From NCBI GenBank assembly GCA_903870055.1, contig CAIQBG010000017.1, positions 1 to 57,734 of the forward strand: DNA of 57,734 nucleotides, read 5' to 3'. The notes beneath the pieces were generated by a model. That model made no database searches, was not told the origin of the DNA, and saw only the letters and a list, made by a program, of their open reading frames with translations. The stretch's first letter is position 1, and each line of letters begins with the position of its first letter. This DNA comes from an uncultured Pseudomonadota bacterium. Its GTDB lineage: Bacteria; Pseudomonadota; Gammaproteobacteria; Burkholderiales; Rhodocyclaceae. The translations under genes and the position numbers were made by a program. This document shows positions 40,250 to 48,723 of this stretch, in pieces.

Positions 40250-40265
40250 CCGCCCCGGAGGGCGG
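40250..40265. terminator. Bidirectional intrinsic terminator rsgA/thiolase
   Basis: Stem CCGCCC/GGGCGG with CGGA loop. CTTTT follows on plus and GTTTTTTT on minus, so it serves both convergent genes. Confidence 0.85.
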
Positions 40266-40286
40266 CTTTTACTGAGCACCGCTAAA

Positions 40287-41468
40287 TTAGCAGCGTTCGA
40301 AGATCACAGCGATACCCTGACCGCCACCGATACACATGGTGACGAGGCAGTACTTGCCGCCAACGCGTTGCAGCTCATAGATGGCCTTGGTGGCAATGAA
40401 TGCCCCCGAACAACCGACTGGGTGACCCAGTGCAATGGCGCCACCATTCGGGTTAGTCTTGGCTGGATCGAGACCCAGGACCTTGGCAACCGATAGCGCC
40501 TGAGCAGCAAAGGCTTCATTCGATTCGATCACATCCATCTGATCCAGGGTCAGACCAGCCTTTTTCAGGGCCAGCTTGGTTGCCGGAATCGGGCCTTCGC
40601 CCATGATGTCGTTCGGTACACCAGCAACAGCGTACGAAACCAGACGTGCCATTGGCTTGTGGCCGGCACTAGCCGCAACAGCGGCATCCGCCAGCACAAA
40701 GAATGCCGCACCATCGTTAATGCCTGAAGCATTACCGGCGGTAACCGTACCGTCCTTCTTGAAGGCCGGTTTCATCTTGCCCAGCGATTCCATCGTCGTG
40801 CCACGCTTGACGTGCTCATCGGTATCGAAAATCACCTCACCCTTACGGGTTTGTTTAACGATCGGCATGATTTGCGATTTGAAGTGACCGGCATCAATAG
40901 CTGCGGCAGCACGGCGTTGCGATTCAACGGCAAATGCATCCTGATCTTCACGGCTGAAGCCATGCTTGGCAGCCAGATTTTCAGCCGTAATACCCATGTG
41001 GCCAACGCCAAACGGATCGGTCAGAACGGCAACCATGCTATCTACAGCCTTGGTGTCACCCATGCGGGCACCGGTACGCAGCGCTGGCATGAAGTATGTC
41101 GCCTTGGACATCACTTCGACACCACCACCGATGGCGTAGTCGGAATCACCCAAAAGGATGTTCTGAGCTGAGGTAACAATACCTTGCAGACCCGAAGCAC
41201 ACAGACGGCTTACTTGCATGGCTACCGAATCCATCGAGAGGCCAGCCTGGATAGATGCGACACGAGAGACATAAGCGTAACGTGAATCGGTAGGCATCGT
41301 AGTGCCAACCGTTACATAGTTAATGGCTTGTGGATCCACACCCGAGCGACCCACAGCTTCTTTCATAACAGCGCCGGCTAATTCGCACGGTTCCATGTCG
41401 GAAAGACCACCACCAAAAGCGCCAATGGCGGAACGAACTGCACTCAGTACAACAACGTCTTTGCTCAT
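40287..41468 (-). CDS. Acetyl-CoA C-acyltransferase (thiolase)
   Basis: Degradative/biosynthetic thiolase joining or cleaving acyl-CoAs. 393 residues. Nucleophile C90 in SRLCASGLQGI, H349 in ALGHPVGCSGA and second catalytic C379 in MCIGGGQGIA. It resembles PhaA/BktB-type enzymes (acetoacetyl-CoA formation), but no phaB or phaC is nearby, so its pathway is open. Start choice: ATG 41468 has GGAGA seven bases upstream; ATG 41483 adds five residues without support. It may share a transcript with the CobD-like gene upstream (37-base gap). Confidence 0.94.
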   Translation of the reverse strand: MSKDVVVLSAVRSAIGAFGGGLSDMEPCELAGAVMKEAVGRSGVDPQAINYVTVGTTMPTDSRYAYVSRVASIQAGLSMDSVAMQVSRLCASGLQGIVTSAQNILLGDSDYAIGGGVEVMSKATYFMPALRTGARMGDTKAVDSMVAVLTDPFGVGHMGITAENLAAKHGFSREDQDAFAVESQRRAAAAIDAGHFKSQIMPIVKQTRKGEVIFDTDEHVKRGTTMESLGKMKPAFKKDGTVTAGNASGINDGAAFFVLADAAVAASAGHKPMARLVSYAVAGVPNDIMGEGPIPATKLALKKAGLTLDQMDVIESNEAFAAQALSVAKVLGLDPAKTNPNGGAIALGHPVGCSGAFIATKAIYELQRVGGKYCLVTMCIGGGQGIAVIFERC

Positions 41469-41505
41469 GCTTCTGTCTCCCAACCTATATTTAGTTTTTT
41501 ATGAC

Positions 41506-42489
41506 TCAAATGCCTACCCAAGCGGCAAGCCCTACAACTGCGAGTAGTATTACCCACAAAATCAAAGCGCGCCAGACCAAACCGATTGCCGATGGCAATG
41601 CTGCTGGTGTCGCCTCTTCGCCAACCCCGATTTCAGGGCGGTCCGAAACTGTTTCATCATCGATAATGGGTGAAGGGCTCAGCGGGCCGCCTAGCTTTAC
41701 ACCCAGAGCACCCGCGCCCGCAGCAACGATGACACCTGCGGTGTGATCGCGCCAGCTTTTGGCCTGCTCACGCCAGCAATAAAGAGCATCTTCAAAGTTG
41801 CCCACAATGGCAAAGGCTACGGCAGTCATGCGGGCAGGCAGCCAATCAATCAGTGCAAAAGCCTGACGGGCAAAGGCACCGAATTGGCGACGTTTTACCT
41901 GAACTTCTTCTGCGGCATGCTCGCCTACCAGTTCTTCATCTTTACGGTCGCTACCATTCCAGTGTGTCGCTAGAAAAGCCGAAAGGCGGTAGAAAACGGC
42001 TCCGACAGGACCAAACACCACAAACCATGCCAAGACACCAAACACGTGACGGTGCGATGCCAGAACGCCTGTTTCAATAGCCAAACGCGCTATTTCATCA
42101 GAACTGGCCTGGTCGGGACACTCGCTATTCCATGCCTTCATCGCCTTGCGGGCAGCGGGCACGTCATCCATCTGCAGTGCTTCGTTAACGGCTGTAAATG
42201 AATGACTGAACTGGCGAAATCCTAGTGTGAGGTACAGAACCAGAATGCCAAAAGCCATTCCCAGCAAAAGATTGATGCTTGACAGTAAAAGATCGAGGAT
42301 CGTCGCCAGAAGCACACCGCCCCCCACAATCAGCAACCATGCGAGGAATCCATGCTGACGGTTACCGGAATCAAAAACACTCTCCACCCAATTCGATAGG
42401 CGAGTCAGTGGCGCCCCGACAAAACGGGCATAAGGTAATGGGCGAACCTGTTCAATCAGGAGTGCGAGAATCAGTACAACGAGTTTCAT
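41506..42489 (-). CDS. CobD/CbiB-family-like membrane protein
   Basis: 327 residues with about four to five membrane helices. It opens MKLVVLILALLIEQVRPLP. The LPARMTAVAFAIVGNFEDAL and CWREQAKSW region (about 215-240) recalls the conserved LPARLT segment of CobD/CbiB and AmpE. No cobalamin gene is in the window, and the C-terminal part is divergent and acidic (DDETVSDRPEIGVGEE). A role in cobamide synthesis is therefore doubtful, and an AmpE-like envelope function is equally possible. Start at ATG 42489 rather than 42531. A perfect palindrome sits upstream within a possible promoter. Confidence 0.7.
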   Translation of the reverse strand: MKLVVLILALLIEQVRPLPYARFVGAPLTRLSNWVESVFDSGNRQHGFLAWLLIVGGGVLLATILDLLLSSINLLLGMAFGILVLYLTLGFRQFSHSFTAVNEALQMDDVPAARKAMKAWNSECPDQASSDEIARLAIETGVLASHRHVFGVLAWFVVFGPVGAVFYRLSAFLATHWNGSDRKDEELVGEHAAEEVQVKRRQFGAFARQAFALIDWLPARMTAVAFAIVGNFEDALYCWREQAKSWRDHTAGVIVAAGAGALGVKLGGPLSPSPIIDDETVSDRPEIGVGEEATPAALPSAIGLVWRALILWVILLAVVGLAAWVGI

Positions 42490-42548
42490 AGATCTAAAGC
42501 CTGTCAGTCCATTCGGATGCCAGAACCACAATGGATCTGGCCATCGCT

Positions 42549-42581
42549 ATATCTTGTTCAAGATATCATATTCAAGCCATT
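42549..42581 (-). promoter_or_regulatory. Promoter with 18-bp palindromic operator before the CobD-like gene
   Basis: ATATCTTG-TT-CAAGATAT at 42549-42566 is a perfect inverted repeat. On the minus strand it overlaps the spacer and -10 of a possible promoter (TTGAAT, 16 bases, GATATA) about 60 bases before the start codon. That placement suggests repression. The regulator is unknown. Confidence 0.45.
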
Positions 42582-42600
42582 ATTAAGAAAACTTTTGTGC

Positions 42601-43236
42601 CTACCCGGCCGCGCGAACAATACGGGATAACTGGGCCAGCATACCGGCCGTTGCGCCCCAGATGTAATAACCGGACCAGGGCACCGCCAGAAAGCTTCGC
42701 CAGGCACCTCGGTAATAGCGCGTTTCCAGGCGCATATTGCGTGGATCAAGGATGAAATCCAGTGGTACATCAAAGATTTCCGCCACTTCACCCGGATCGG
42801 CTGAAAGACTACAGGGGGTCTGCACAAAGCCGATCAGGGGTGAAACTGAAAAGCCGGTACCGGTGTGGTACTGCGGCATCTGACCAAAAACTTCCACTTT
42901 GTCTGGATCAAGGCCAATTTCTTCCTGTGCTTCACGGAGCGCCCCGTCGATAGCGCCCTCGCCCGGGTTAAGTCCCCCGCCGGGGAAGCTGATTTGGCCA
43001 GCATGATCCCGTAAATGGGCAGTCCGTTGCGTTAACAGCAGGCGCAATGGCTCATTGATACCTGCCTTTAATATCGGGATGAGCACCGCTGCTGGCCGAC
43101 GACCGGTTAACAGCCGCTCACGGATCTCTGCAGGCACCGGTTCATCAACCACCTCGGTAATACCAGGCAATCCGGGTTCAACCCCGGGCGATAGCCTGGC
43201 AAAGGCGGCTTTCAGGGCTTCTGGTGTAATGGCCAT
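42601..43236 (-). CDS. NUDIX hydrolase, CoA pyrophosphatase-like (NudL type)
   Basis: 211 residues. NUDIX box GGGLNPGEGAIDGALREAQEEIGL fits G-x5-E-x7-R-E-U-x-E-E-x-G-U (read in two pieces: GGGLNPGEGA and IDGALREAQEEIGL). A preceding LLTQRTAHLRDHAGQISFPGG matches the UPF0035/NudL signature of coenzyme A diphosphatases. Start choice: ATG 43236; the frame is open to a TTG at 43269, but that stretch contains a terminator hairpin. No Shine-Dalgarno is visible before 43236, which suggests an unusual initiation or a leaderless/attenuated mRNA. Confidence 0.88.
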   Translation of the reverse strand: MAITPEALKAAFARLSPGVEPGLPGITEVVDEPVPAEIRERLLTGRRPAAVLIPILKAGINEPLRLLLTQRTAHLRDHAGQISFPGGGLNPGEGAIDGALREAQEEIGLDPDKVEVFGQMPQYHTGTGFSVSPLIGFVQTPCSLSADPGEVAEIFDVPLDFILDPRNMRLETRYYRGAWRSFLAVPWSGYYIWGATAGMLAQLSRIVRAAG

Positions 43237-43247
43237 GTCATTAAAAA

Positions 43248-43263
43248 GGGCGCCGAAGCGCCC
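43248..43263 (-). terminator. Intrinsic terminator after yajQ, directly before the NUDIX start
   Basis: On the minus strand GGGCGC-TTCG-GCGCCC then TTTTT: a 6-bp all-GC/CG stem with the very stable UUCG loop and a T run. It begins seven bases after the yajQ stop, and its T run ends seven bases before the NUDIX ATG. Confidence 0.88.
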
Positions 43264-43269
43264 AATCAA

Positions 43270-43761
43270 TTACTCGCGGAAGTTACCGAATTGCAAGGGC
43301 ACGTCTTTAATGCCCTCTTTAACCAAAGCAATCGCCTCTTGCAGGATATCGCGCTTGGCGCCGGTCACACGGACTGCCTCACCCTGAATAGACGCCTGAA
43401 CTTTCATTTTGGAGTCCTTCAGCATGGCCACAATCTTTTTAGATGTGTTTTGCTCGATACCTACCTTGACCTTGAGCTCCTGTTTAACCTTATTGCCGCC
43501 AACTTTCTGAACCGAACCATGGTCCAGACAGCGGACGTCAATCGATTTACTGGTCATCTCAGGCAACAAGATGCCCTGCATCTGATCCAACTGAAAATCG
43601 TTGTCGGCATGCAGGATGATGGTTTTATCTTTTTCATTCAGTTCGGCATTAGCATCCGAACCTTTAAAGTCATAGCGATTGGTGATCTTGCGATTCGCCA
43701 CATCCACTGCATTCTTGAGCGAAGACATGTCGACTTCTGAGGTGATATCGAAGCTGGGCAT
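43270..43761 (-). CDS. yajQ: YajQ family nucleotide/c-di-GMP-binding protein
   Basis: 163 residues, two RNP-like ferredoxin folds. Opens MPSFDITSEVDMSSLKNAVD and contains ITNRYDFKGSDANAEL and IVAMLKDSKMKVQASIQGEAVRVTG (in pieces), all strongly conserved. Some homologues bind c-di-GMP and act with transcription factors; others bind nucleotides or RNA. Start at ATG 43761; the upstream ATG 43782 lies inside ppnP. It follows ppnP by five bases and ends at the hairpin above. Confidence 0.95.
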   Translation of the reverse strand: MPSFDITSEVDMSSLKNAVDVANRKITNRYDFKGSDANAELNEKDKTIILHADNDFQLDQMQGILLPEMTSKSIDVRCLDHGSVQKVGGNKVKQELKVKVGIEQNTSKKIVAMLKDSKMKVQASIQGEAVRVTGAKRDILQEAIALVKEGIKDVPLQFGNFRE

Positions 43762-43766
43762 AGTGA

Positions 43767-44078
43767 TCAACCAAAGTGGCAAACGTAGTGGTAAGGCTCG
43801 TCACAGCCAATTTCAAAAGACGAGTTTCCAGGCACATCAAAAGATTGGCCAGCACCATAGGTCTTCCAATCTGTTTCGCCTTTGAGGCGAACACGGCACG
43901 AACCACCGACGCCTTCCATGATTTCCGGTGCGCCGGTATTAAAGGTAAGCGATGACGGCAGAATGACGCCAACCGTCTTTTTGGTGCCATCGGCAAACTG
44001 GACGGTGTGACTGACACACTTGCCGTCAAAGTACACATTGGCAGCTTTTACTACGGAAACGTTATCGTATTGAGCCAT
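43767..44078 (-). CDS. ppnP: Pyrimidine/purine nucleoside phosphorylase PpnP
   Basis: A 103-residue cupin (DUF1255/YaiE family) that phosphorolyses several nucleosides. [19 protein letters not shown] and the closing [18 protein letters not shown] are near-diagnostic. It lies immediately after the DUF2788 gene (adjacent codons) and before yajQ, in an argG-led run. Confidence 0.93.
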   Translation of the reverse strand: MAQYDNVSVVKAANVYFDGKCVSHTVQFADGTKKTVGVILPSSLTFNTGAPEIMEGVGGSCRVRLKGETDWKTYGAGQSFDVPGNSSFEIGCDEPYHYVCHFG

Positions 44079-44300
44079 TTAGATTCCCCACATTTTCTGG
44101 ATGACGCTTTTGGCGATAAAACCTACCATGCCAAAAGCCAGGACAAAAAACAGTACAGCGGTACCCGTTTTGCCTGCCTTCGACTTAAAGGCAATTTCGC
44201 CAATAATGAAGAGCATGAAGAGAATAAAAGCTGCCACGCCGTAAGTAGACATGAAGTCAGCGATTTGCTCTTCAGTAAAGCCAAACAGGGTACCTTCCAT
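44079..44300 (-). CDS. DUF2788 small membrane protein
   Basis: 73 residues with two membrane helices (about 20-38 and 48-66) joined by a short basic turn (KSKAGKTG). Opening EEQIADFMSTYGVAAFI fits DUF2788. Function unknown. It starts two bases after the argG stop and abuts ppnP, so it is coupled to both. Confidence 0.8.
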   Translation of the reverse strand: MEGTLFGFTEEQIADFMSTYGVAAFILFMLFIIGEIAFKSKAGKTGTAVLFFVLAFGMVGFIAKSVIQKMWGI

Positions 44301-44302
44301 GG

Positions 44303-45616
44303 TTAAGCTTTCTTGCGCGACGCAGCTTTAGCCGGTGCTTTTTTAGCACTGAGCTTTTTAGCAGCCGGCTTCTTGGCGGCAACCTTTGGTGCCTTACGGG
44401 CATTGCGGTTAGCACCAATACGCATACGCAAGGCATTCAGTTTAATAAAGCCACCCGCATCCTTCTGGTCGTATGCGCCGGCATCGTCTTCAAAGGTTGC
44501 TATCGTTGGGTCGAACAGCGAGTCGTGTTTCGAATCACGGCCGACCACAATGACATTGCCCTTATAGAGCTTCAGGCGAACGCTACCGTTCACGTGTTCC
44601 TGCGTATGGTCGATCAGCGTTTGCAATGCCTCACGCTCTGGGCTCCACCAGTAGCCGTTATAAATCAGGCTCGCGTAACGTGGCATCAGGTCGTCCTTAA
44701 GGTGGGCGACTTCACGGTCTAGCGTAATCGATTCAATGGCACGGTGACCCTTGAGCAGAATTGTTCCGCCCGGGGTTTCGTAGCAACCACGTGACTTCAT
44801 ACCCACATAACGATTTTCAACCAGGTCCAGACGGCCGATACCGTGCTTGCCACCCAGTTGATTGAGCAGTGCCAGAATTTCGTGCGGCTTCATCTTCTTG
44901 CCGTTGATGGCAACCGGGTCACCCTTGGCATACTGGATATCAATGTATTCGGCTTTATTCGGTGCCTTCTCAGGCGATACCGTCCAGCGCCACATCGACT
45001 CTTCGGCTTCAGCGGCCGGATCTTCCAGATGACGACCCTCGAATGAAATGTGCAGCAAGTTGGCATCCATCGAATACGGCGAGCCACCCTTCTTATGTTT
45101 CATATCAATAGGAATGCCATGCGATTCGGCGTAGTTCATCAGCTTTTCGCGTGATAGCAGATCCCATTCACGCCAAGGCGCAATCACTTTAACGCCTGGC
45201 TTAAGCGCATAAGCGCCCAATTCGAAACGGACTTGATCGTTACCTTTGCCAGTGGCACCGTGGCAGATCGCATCAGCACCCGTTTTGTTAACAATCTCAA
45301 TCAGACGTTTGGCGATCAGCGGACGAGCAATCGAGGTACCGAGCAGGTACTCGCCTTCATAGACCGTATTGGCACGGAACATCGGAAACACGAAGTCACG
45401 CACGAACTCTTCCCGCAGATCATCGATAAAAATGTTCTTTGGTTTGATGCCCAGCTTCAGTGCCTTGGCACGTGCTGGTTCCAGCTCTTCGCCCTGCCCC
45501 AGATCGGCCGTAAAGGTAACAACTTCACAGCCATAGGTGTCTTGCAACCACTTCAGAATCACCGAGGTGTCCAGACCGCCCGAATAGGCCAACACTACTT
45601 TTTTGATATCGCTCAT
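44303..45616 (-). CDS. argG: Argininosuccinate synthase with Ala/Lys-rich C-terminal extension
   Basis: Joins citrulline and aspartate using ATP in arginine synthesis. N-terminal ATP loop [15 protein letters not shown], then [16 protein letters not shown] and the [22 protein letters not shown] binding region. The enzyme body ends near residue 408; a further 29 residues (409-437, bases 44306-44392) are 21 Ala or Lys, repeating AAKK/APAK units like histone-H1 or AlgP tails. Such a tail is not part of the enzyme fold. Reading frame and stop look clean, so it is not an obvious frameshift. argF ends 41 bases upstream. Confidence 0.96.
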   Translation of the reverse strand: MSDIKKVVLAYSGGLDTSVILKWLQDTYGCEVVTFTADLGQGEELEPARAKALKLGIKPKNIFIDDLREEFVRDFVFPMFRANTVYEGEYLLGTSIARPLIAKRLIEIVNKTGADAICHGATGKGNDQVRFELGAYALKPGVKVIAPWREWDLLSREKLMNYAESHGIPIDMKHKKGGSPYSMDANLLHISFEGRHLEDPAAEAEESMWRWTVSPEKAPNKAEYIDIQYAKGDPVAINGKKMKPHEILALLNQLGGKHGIGRLDLVENRYVGMKSRGCYETPGGTILLKGHRAIESITLDREVAHLKDDLMPRYASLIYNGYWWSPEREALQTLIDHTQEHVNGSVRLKLYKGNVIVVGRDSKHDSLFDPTIATFEDDAGAYDQKDAGGFIKLNALRMRIGANRNARKAPKVAAKKPAAKKLSAKKAPAKAASRKKA

Positions 45617-45657
45617 TGCTGCTTTCCGCTCAATGTTAAAAACAAAACCAAGTCAGA

Positions 45658-46572
45658 TCAGTTAACCCGACCCAACAATAAAAATTCCATCAATGCCTTC
45701 TGCACGTGCAAACGGTTCTCTGCTTCATCCCAGACCACGCTTTGCGGCCCATCGATTACGCTGGCCGTCACTTCTTCGCCACGGTGTGCAGGCAAACAGT
45801 GCATGAATAGTGCACCCGGATTCGCCACCGCCATCATTTCGTCGTCTACCTGCCAGTCGGCAAAATCCTTCAGGCGCTCTTCGTTCTCAGCCTCGAAACC
45901 CATCGAGGTCCAAACATCCGTAGTTACCAGATCAGCGCCACGTGCTGCATCCATCGGATCAGCGAAGACTTCGAAGTGACTACCATTACCACCGACCAAT
46001 GCCGTATCCAGCTCGTAGCCAGGCGGTGTGGACACATTCACCTTAAAGTCCAGGATGCGCGCCGCCTGTAACCAGGTGTTACAGACATTATTGGCATCCC
46101 CAATCCAGGCCACCGTCTTGCCGCGCAAATCACCGCAATGCTCGTGATAGGTAAAGATATCCGCCAGAATCTGGCATGGATGGTATTCGTTCGTAAGGCC
46201 GTTAATCACTGGCACGCGCGAATAGGTCGAAAAACGTTCAACGATGCTCTGCTCGAAGGTGCGGATCATGACGATATCGCTCATTCGCGAAATAACCTGT
46301 GCAGCATCTTCTACCGGTTCACCCCGACCCAATTGAGAGTCACGGGTATTGAGGTAGATGGCAGCCCCACCCAGCTGTTGCATACCTGCTTCAAAAGACA
46401 GGCGCGTGCGGGTGCTGGCCTTCTCGAAAATCATCACAAGCGTGCGGTCGACCAGCGGCCAATATTGCTGATAGGACTTGAAGCGCTCTTTGATCCAGCG
46501 GGTACGCGCAAAGAGGTATTCGTATTCTTCGCGATTCAGATCGCTAAACTGCAGATAGTGTCTCAAGGTCAT
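45658..46572 (-). CDS. argF: Ornithine carbamoyltransferase ArgF
   Basis: Makes citrulline from ornithine and carbamoyl phosphate. 304 residues. Carbamoyl-phosphate motif STRTRLSFEAGM (about 55-66), HPCQILADIFTYHEH, and the ornithine-binding HCLPAHRGEEVT near the C-terminus. It follows argD with one base between them and precedes argG, giving the last enzyme steps of the pathway except argH. Confidence 0.97.
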   Translation of the reverse strand: MTLRHYLQFSDLNREEYEYLFARTRWIKERFKSYQQYWPLVDRTLVMIFEKASTRTRLSFEAGMQQLGGAAIYLNTRDSQLGRGEPVEDAAQVISRMSDIVMIRTFEQSIVERFSTYSRVPVINGLTNEYHPCQILADIFTYHEHCGDLRGKTVAWIGDANNVCNTWLQAARILDFKVNVSTPPGYELDTALVGGNGSHFEVFADPMDAARGADLVTTDVWTSMGFEAENEERLKDFADWQVDDEMMAVANPGALFMHCLPAHRGEEVTASVIDGPQSVVWDEAENRLHVQKALMEFLLLGRVN

Positions 46573-46573
46573 A

Positions 46574-47746
46574 TTACTTTCCCAAAAAGCGGGTAATCAC
46601 ATTAGACAGGCGTTCTACCAGGGTATCGACATCAGCCTGAGTGATATTGAGTGATGGCAGCAGACGCACCACCGAATCAGCCGTTACATTAATGAGTAGA
46701 CCCGCATCACGTGCCAGGCCGACTAATTCGCCGCACGGACGATCCAGTTCAATGCCGATCATCAAGCCACGACCGCGGATATCAACGACTTCCGAAAAGT
46801 CACCGATACGGGCACGTAAGCCATTGCGAATCGCGTGCCCCATTTGATCAGCATTCACCAGAAGCTTTTCATGTTGAATCACATCAATCGTTGTATTGGC
46901 AGCGCGCATGGCCAATGGATTACCACCAAATGTGGAACCATGATTGCCAGGCCCGAAAAGACCCGATGCACGACCACCCACCATGCAGGCGCCAACAGGC
47001 ACACCAGAACCCAGCCCCTTGGCCAGCGAAACCACATCCGGACGAACGCCCGAATGCTGGAAGCCAAACCATTTGCCGGTACGGCCAATGCCACACTGGA
47101 CTTCATCTGTCATTAACAACCAGCCCTTTTCGTCACAGAATGCGCGTACATCACGCTGGAACTGATCATCGGCCAAATGAATACCGCCCTCACCCTGAAT
47201 CATTTCCAGCAGTACACCAACGACGTTCTTATTGTGTTCAGCAACCTGACGAATGGCTTCAATATCATTGTAGGGAACGCGTACAAAACCACTGACCAGC
47301 GGCTCAAAGCCTGCTTGCGTCTTGCGGTTACCAGTCGCCGACAATGTCGCCATGGTGCGACCATGGAACGCATGCTCCATCACAATGATGGTGGGATTAT
47401 CAATACCCTGACGATGGCCGTAAAAACGTGCCAGTTTGATAGCGGCTTCGTTGGCTTCACAGCCAGAGTTACAGAAGAACACCTCTTCCATGCCGGAGAG
47501 CGATGCGAGCTTGTCTGCCAGCTCTTCCTGTAGCGGGATGCGATAAAGATTTGAGGTATGCAACAACTGGGCAGCTTGCTGACTCAGCGCACGCACCAGT
47601 TCAGGATGATTGTGACCCAGGGTATTTACCGCGATACCCGACAGCGCATCAAGATAGCGCTTACCTTCGGTATCAACGAGCCAGCTTCCCTCACCTTGCA
47701 CAAAGGCAACGGGCTGACGGGCATACGTATTCATCACATGGGTCAT
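46574..47746 (-). CDS. argD: Acetylornithine aminotransferase ArgD
   Basis: PLP enzyme producing N-acetylornithine (and possibly succinyldiaminopimelate in lysine synthesis). 390 residues. EVFFCNSGCEANEAAIKLAR, LMTDEVQCGIGRTG (PLP-ring Asp) and the Schiff-base lysine in VSLAKGLGSGVPVGA. Start choice: ATG 47746 with GAGAAG upstream; TTG/ATG further out at 47773 is less likely. First gene of the argD-argF-argG run, divergent from DUF3579. Confidence 0.95.
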   Translation of the reverse strand: MTHVMNTYARQPVAFVQGEGSWLVDTEGKRYLDALSGIAVNTLGHNHPELVRALSQQAAQLLHTSNLYRIPLQEELADKLASLSGMEEVFFCNSGCEANEAAIKLARFYGHRQGIDNPTIIVMEHAFHGRTMATLSATGNRKTQAGFEPLVSGFVRVPYNDIEAIRQVAEHNKNVVGVLLEMIQGEGGIHLADDQFQRDVRAFCDEKGWLLMTDEVQCGIGRTGKWFGFQHSGVRPDVVSLAKGLGSGVPVGACMVGGRASGLFGPGNHGSTFGGNPLAMRAANTTIDVIQHEKLLVNADQMGHAIRNGLRARIGDFSEVVDIRGRGLMIGIELDRPCGELVGLARDAGLLINVTADSVVRLLPSLNITQADVDTLVERLSNVITRFLGK

Positions 47747-47915
47747 AAAACTTCTCGATCTATCGAAAAACAAAAAGCGCCGAGACCGAAGTTCTCAACC
47801 TTCCGGTTGCTGAATTCGTATCGCGTCGCATATTGAAAGTGTTCCCCGTGATTTTATGGCAAAAGTGGCCAAGCATCCACTCCCGCAAGCGCACAAAAGC
47901 CGATAGAATGTCAAT

Positions 47916-48302
47916 ATGAACACCCCCGCACCGACAGACGACGTTGAAAACCAAACTATTCTGTCTCACAGCCTAGTCATTGTTGGCCGTACCCAGGACG
48001 GAAAAAAGTTCCGCCCTTCGGATTGGGCAGAGCGCTTGTGTGGGGTTATGTCGGCGTTCGGCACCGAAAAACGCATGAAATACTCGCCTTATGTTAGTCC
48101 GGGCGAGTGGGAAGGTGATAAATGCGTTTTTATCGACGGGATTCTTTATGAACTATCACCAATTGCCTACCGTTTCCTGGCCAACTTTGCCAAAGATAAC
48201 GATTTGATGCTGATAGATGGTGTTTGTAGTCTGGAAGTCTGCAATATTGACGATACGCTGGCCGATGTGGTGGTTTATCCACCCGGCACACCTCCCCGGT
48301 AA
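47916..48302 (+). CDS. DUF3579 protein
   Basis: 128 residues, soluble. Conserved core SLVIVGRTQDGKKFRPSDWAERLCGVMS and YSPYVSPGEW. This family of unknown function is, to my knowledge, restricted to betaproteobacteria and normally lies near argF and rpsT, as here. No Shine-Dalgarno; a TAGAAT lies only six bases before the ATG, which could make the mRNA leaderless. Confidence 0.85.
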   Translation: MNTPAPTDDVENQTILSHSLVIVGRTQDGKKFRPSDWAERLCGVMSAFGTEKRMKYSPYVSPGEWEGDKCVFIDGILYELSPIAYRFLANFAKDNDLMLIDGVCSLEVCNIDDTLADVVVYPPGTPPR

Positions 48303-48330
48303 ACCGCGCGACGCAGAACTAATCGACGTA

Positions 48331-48356
48331 AAAAAAGCACCCGAAGGTGCTTTTTT
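48331..48356. terminator. Bidirectional terminator DUF3579/rpsT
   Basis: 11-bp stem (A6-GCACC paired with GGTGC-T6) and CGAA loop; A/T runs on both sides end both convergent genes. Confidence 0.92.
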
Positions 48357-48374
48357 ATTGCGTCTTGTTCAGAC

Positions 48375-48641
48375 TTAGGCAGCCATGGCCTTGATCTGGG
48401 CCGACAGGCGGCTCTTATGACGCGACGACTTGTTCTTGTGAACAATGCGCTTGTCAGCAATGCTATCAATCGCACTAACTGCAGCAGCATATACAGCTTG
48501 AGCAGCAGTCTTGTCACCAGCCTCAATAGCACGGCGCACCTTTTTGATAGCCGTACGGAACTCGGAGCGCTGGCTGGCGTTGTGAGCACGCTGCTTATTT
48601 GCCTGACGGGCACGTTTGCGGGCTTGGGCGCTATTGGCCAT
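48375..48641 (-). CDS. rpsT: 30S ribosomal protein S20
   Basis: 88 residues, basic three-helix protein: [40 protein letters not shown] and the closing [25 protein letters not shown] lies five bases before the ATG, and a good promoter lies upstream. Single-gene unit between murJ and DUF3579. Confidence 0.97.
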   Translation of the reverse strand: MANSAQARKRARQANKQRAHNASQRSEFRTAIKKVRRAIEAGDKTAAQAVYAAAVSAIDSIADKRIVHKNKSSRHKSRLSAQIKAMAA

Positions 48642-48676
48642 GAAACTTCCTTTGCGGGGGAATTCGAAAACACGCG

Positions 48677-48705
48677 ACTATACCGGAAAGCTAAAACATT
48701 GGCAA
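48677..48705 (-). promoter_or_regulatory. Sigma-70 promoter for rpsT
   Basis: Minus strand TTGCCA (48705-48700), 17-base spacer, TATAGT (48682-48677), about 35 bases before the rpsT ATG. Confidence 0.7.
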
Positions 48706-48723
48706 CCATCGTACAATTCGCCT

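Noticed and set aside
45233-45979. 248-codon plus-strand frame
   Set aside because: Spans the argG/argF ends on the opposite strand and has no recognisable fold or ribosome site.
46711-47295. 194-codon plus-strand frame
   Set aside because: Antisense to argD; His/Arg/Pro-rich shadow.
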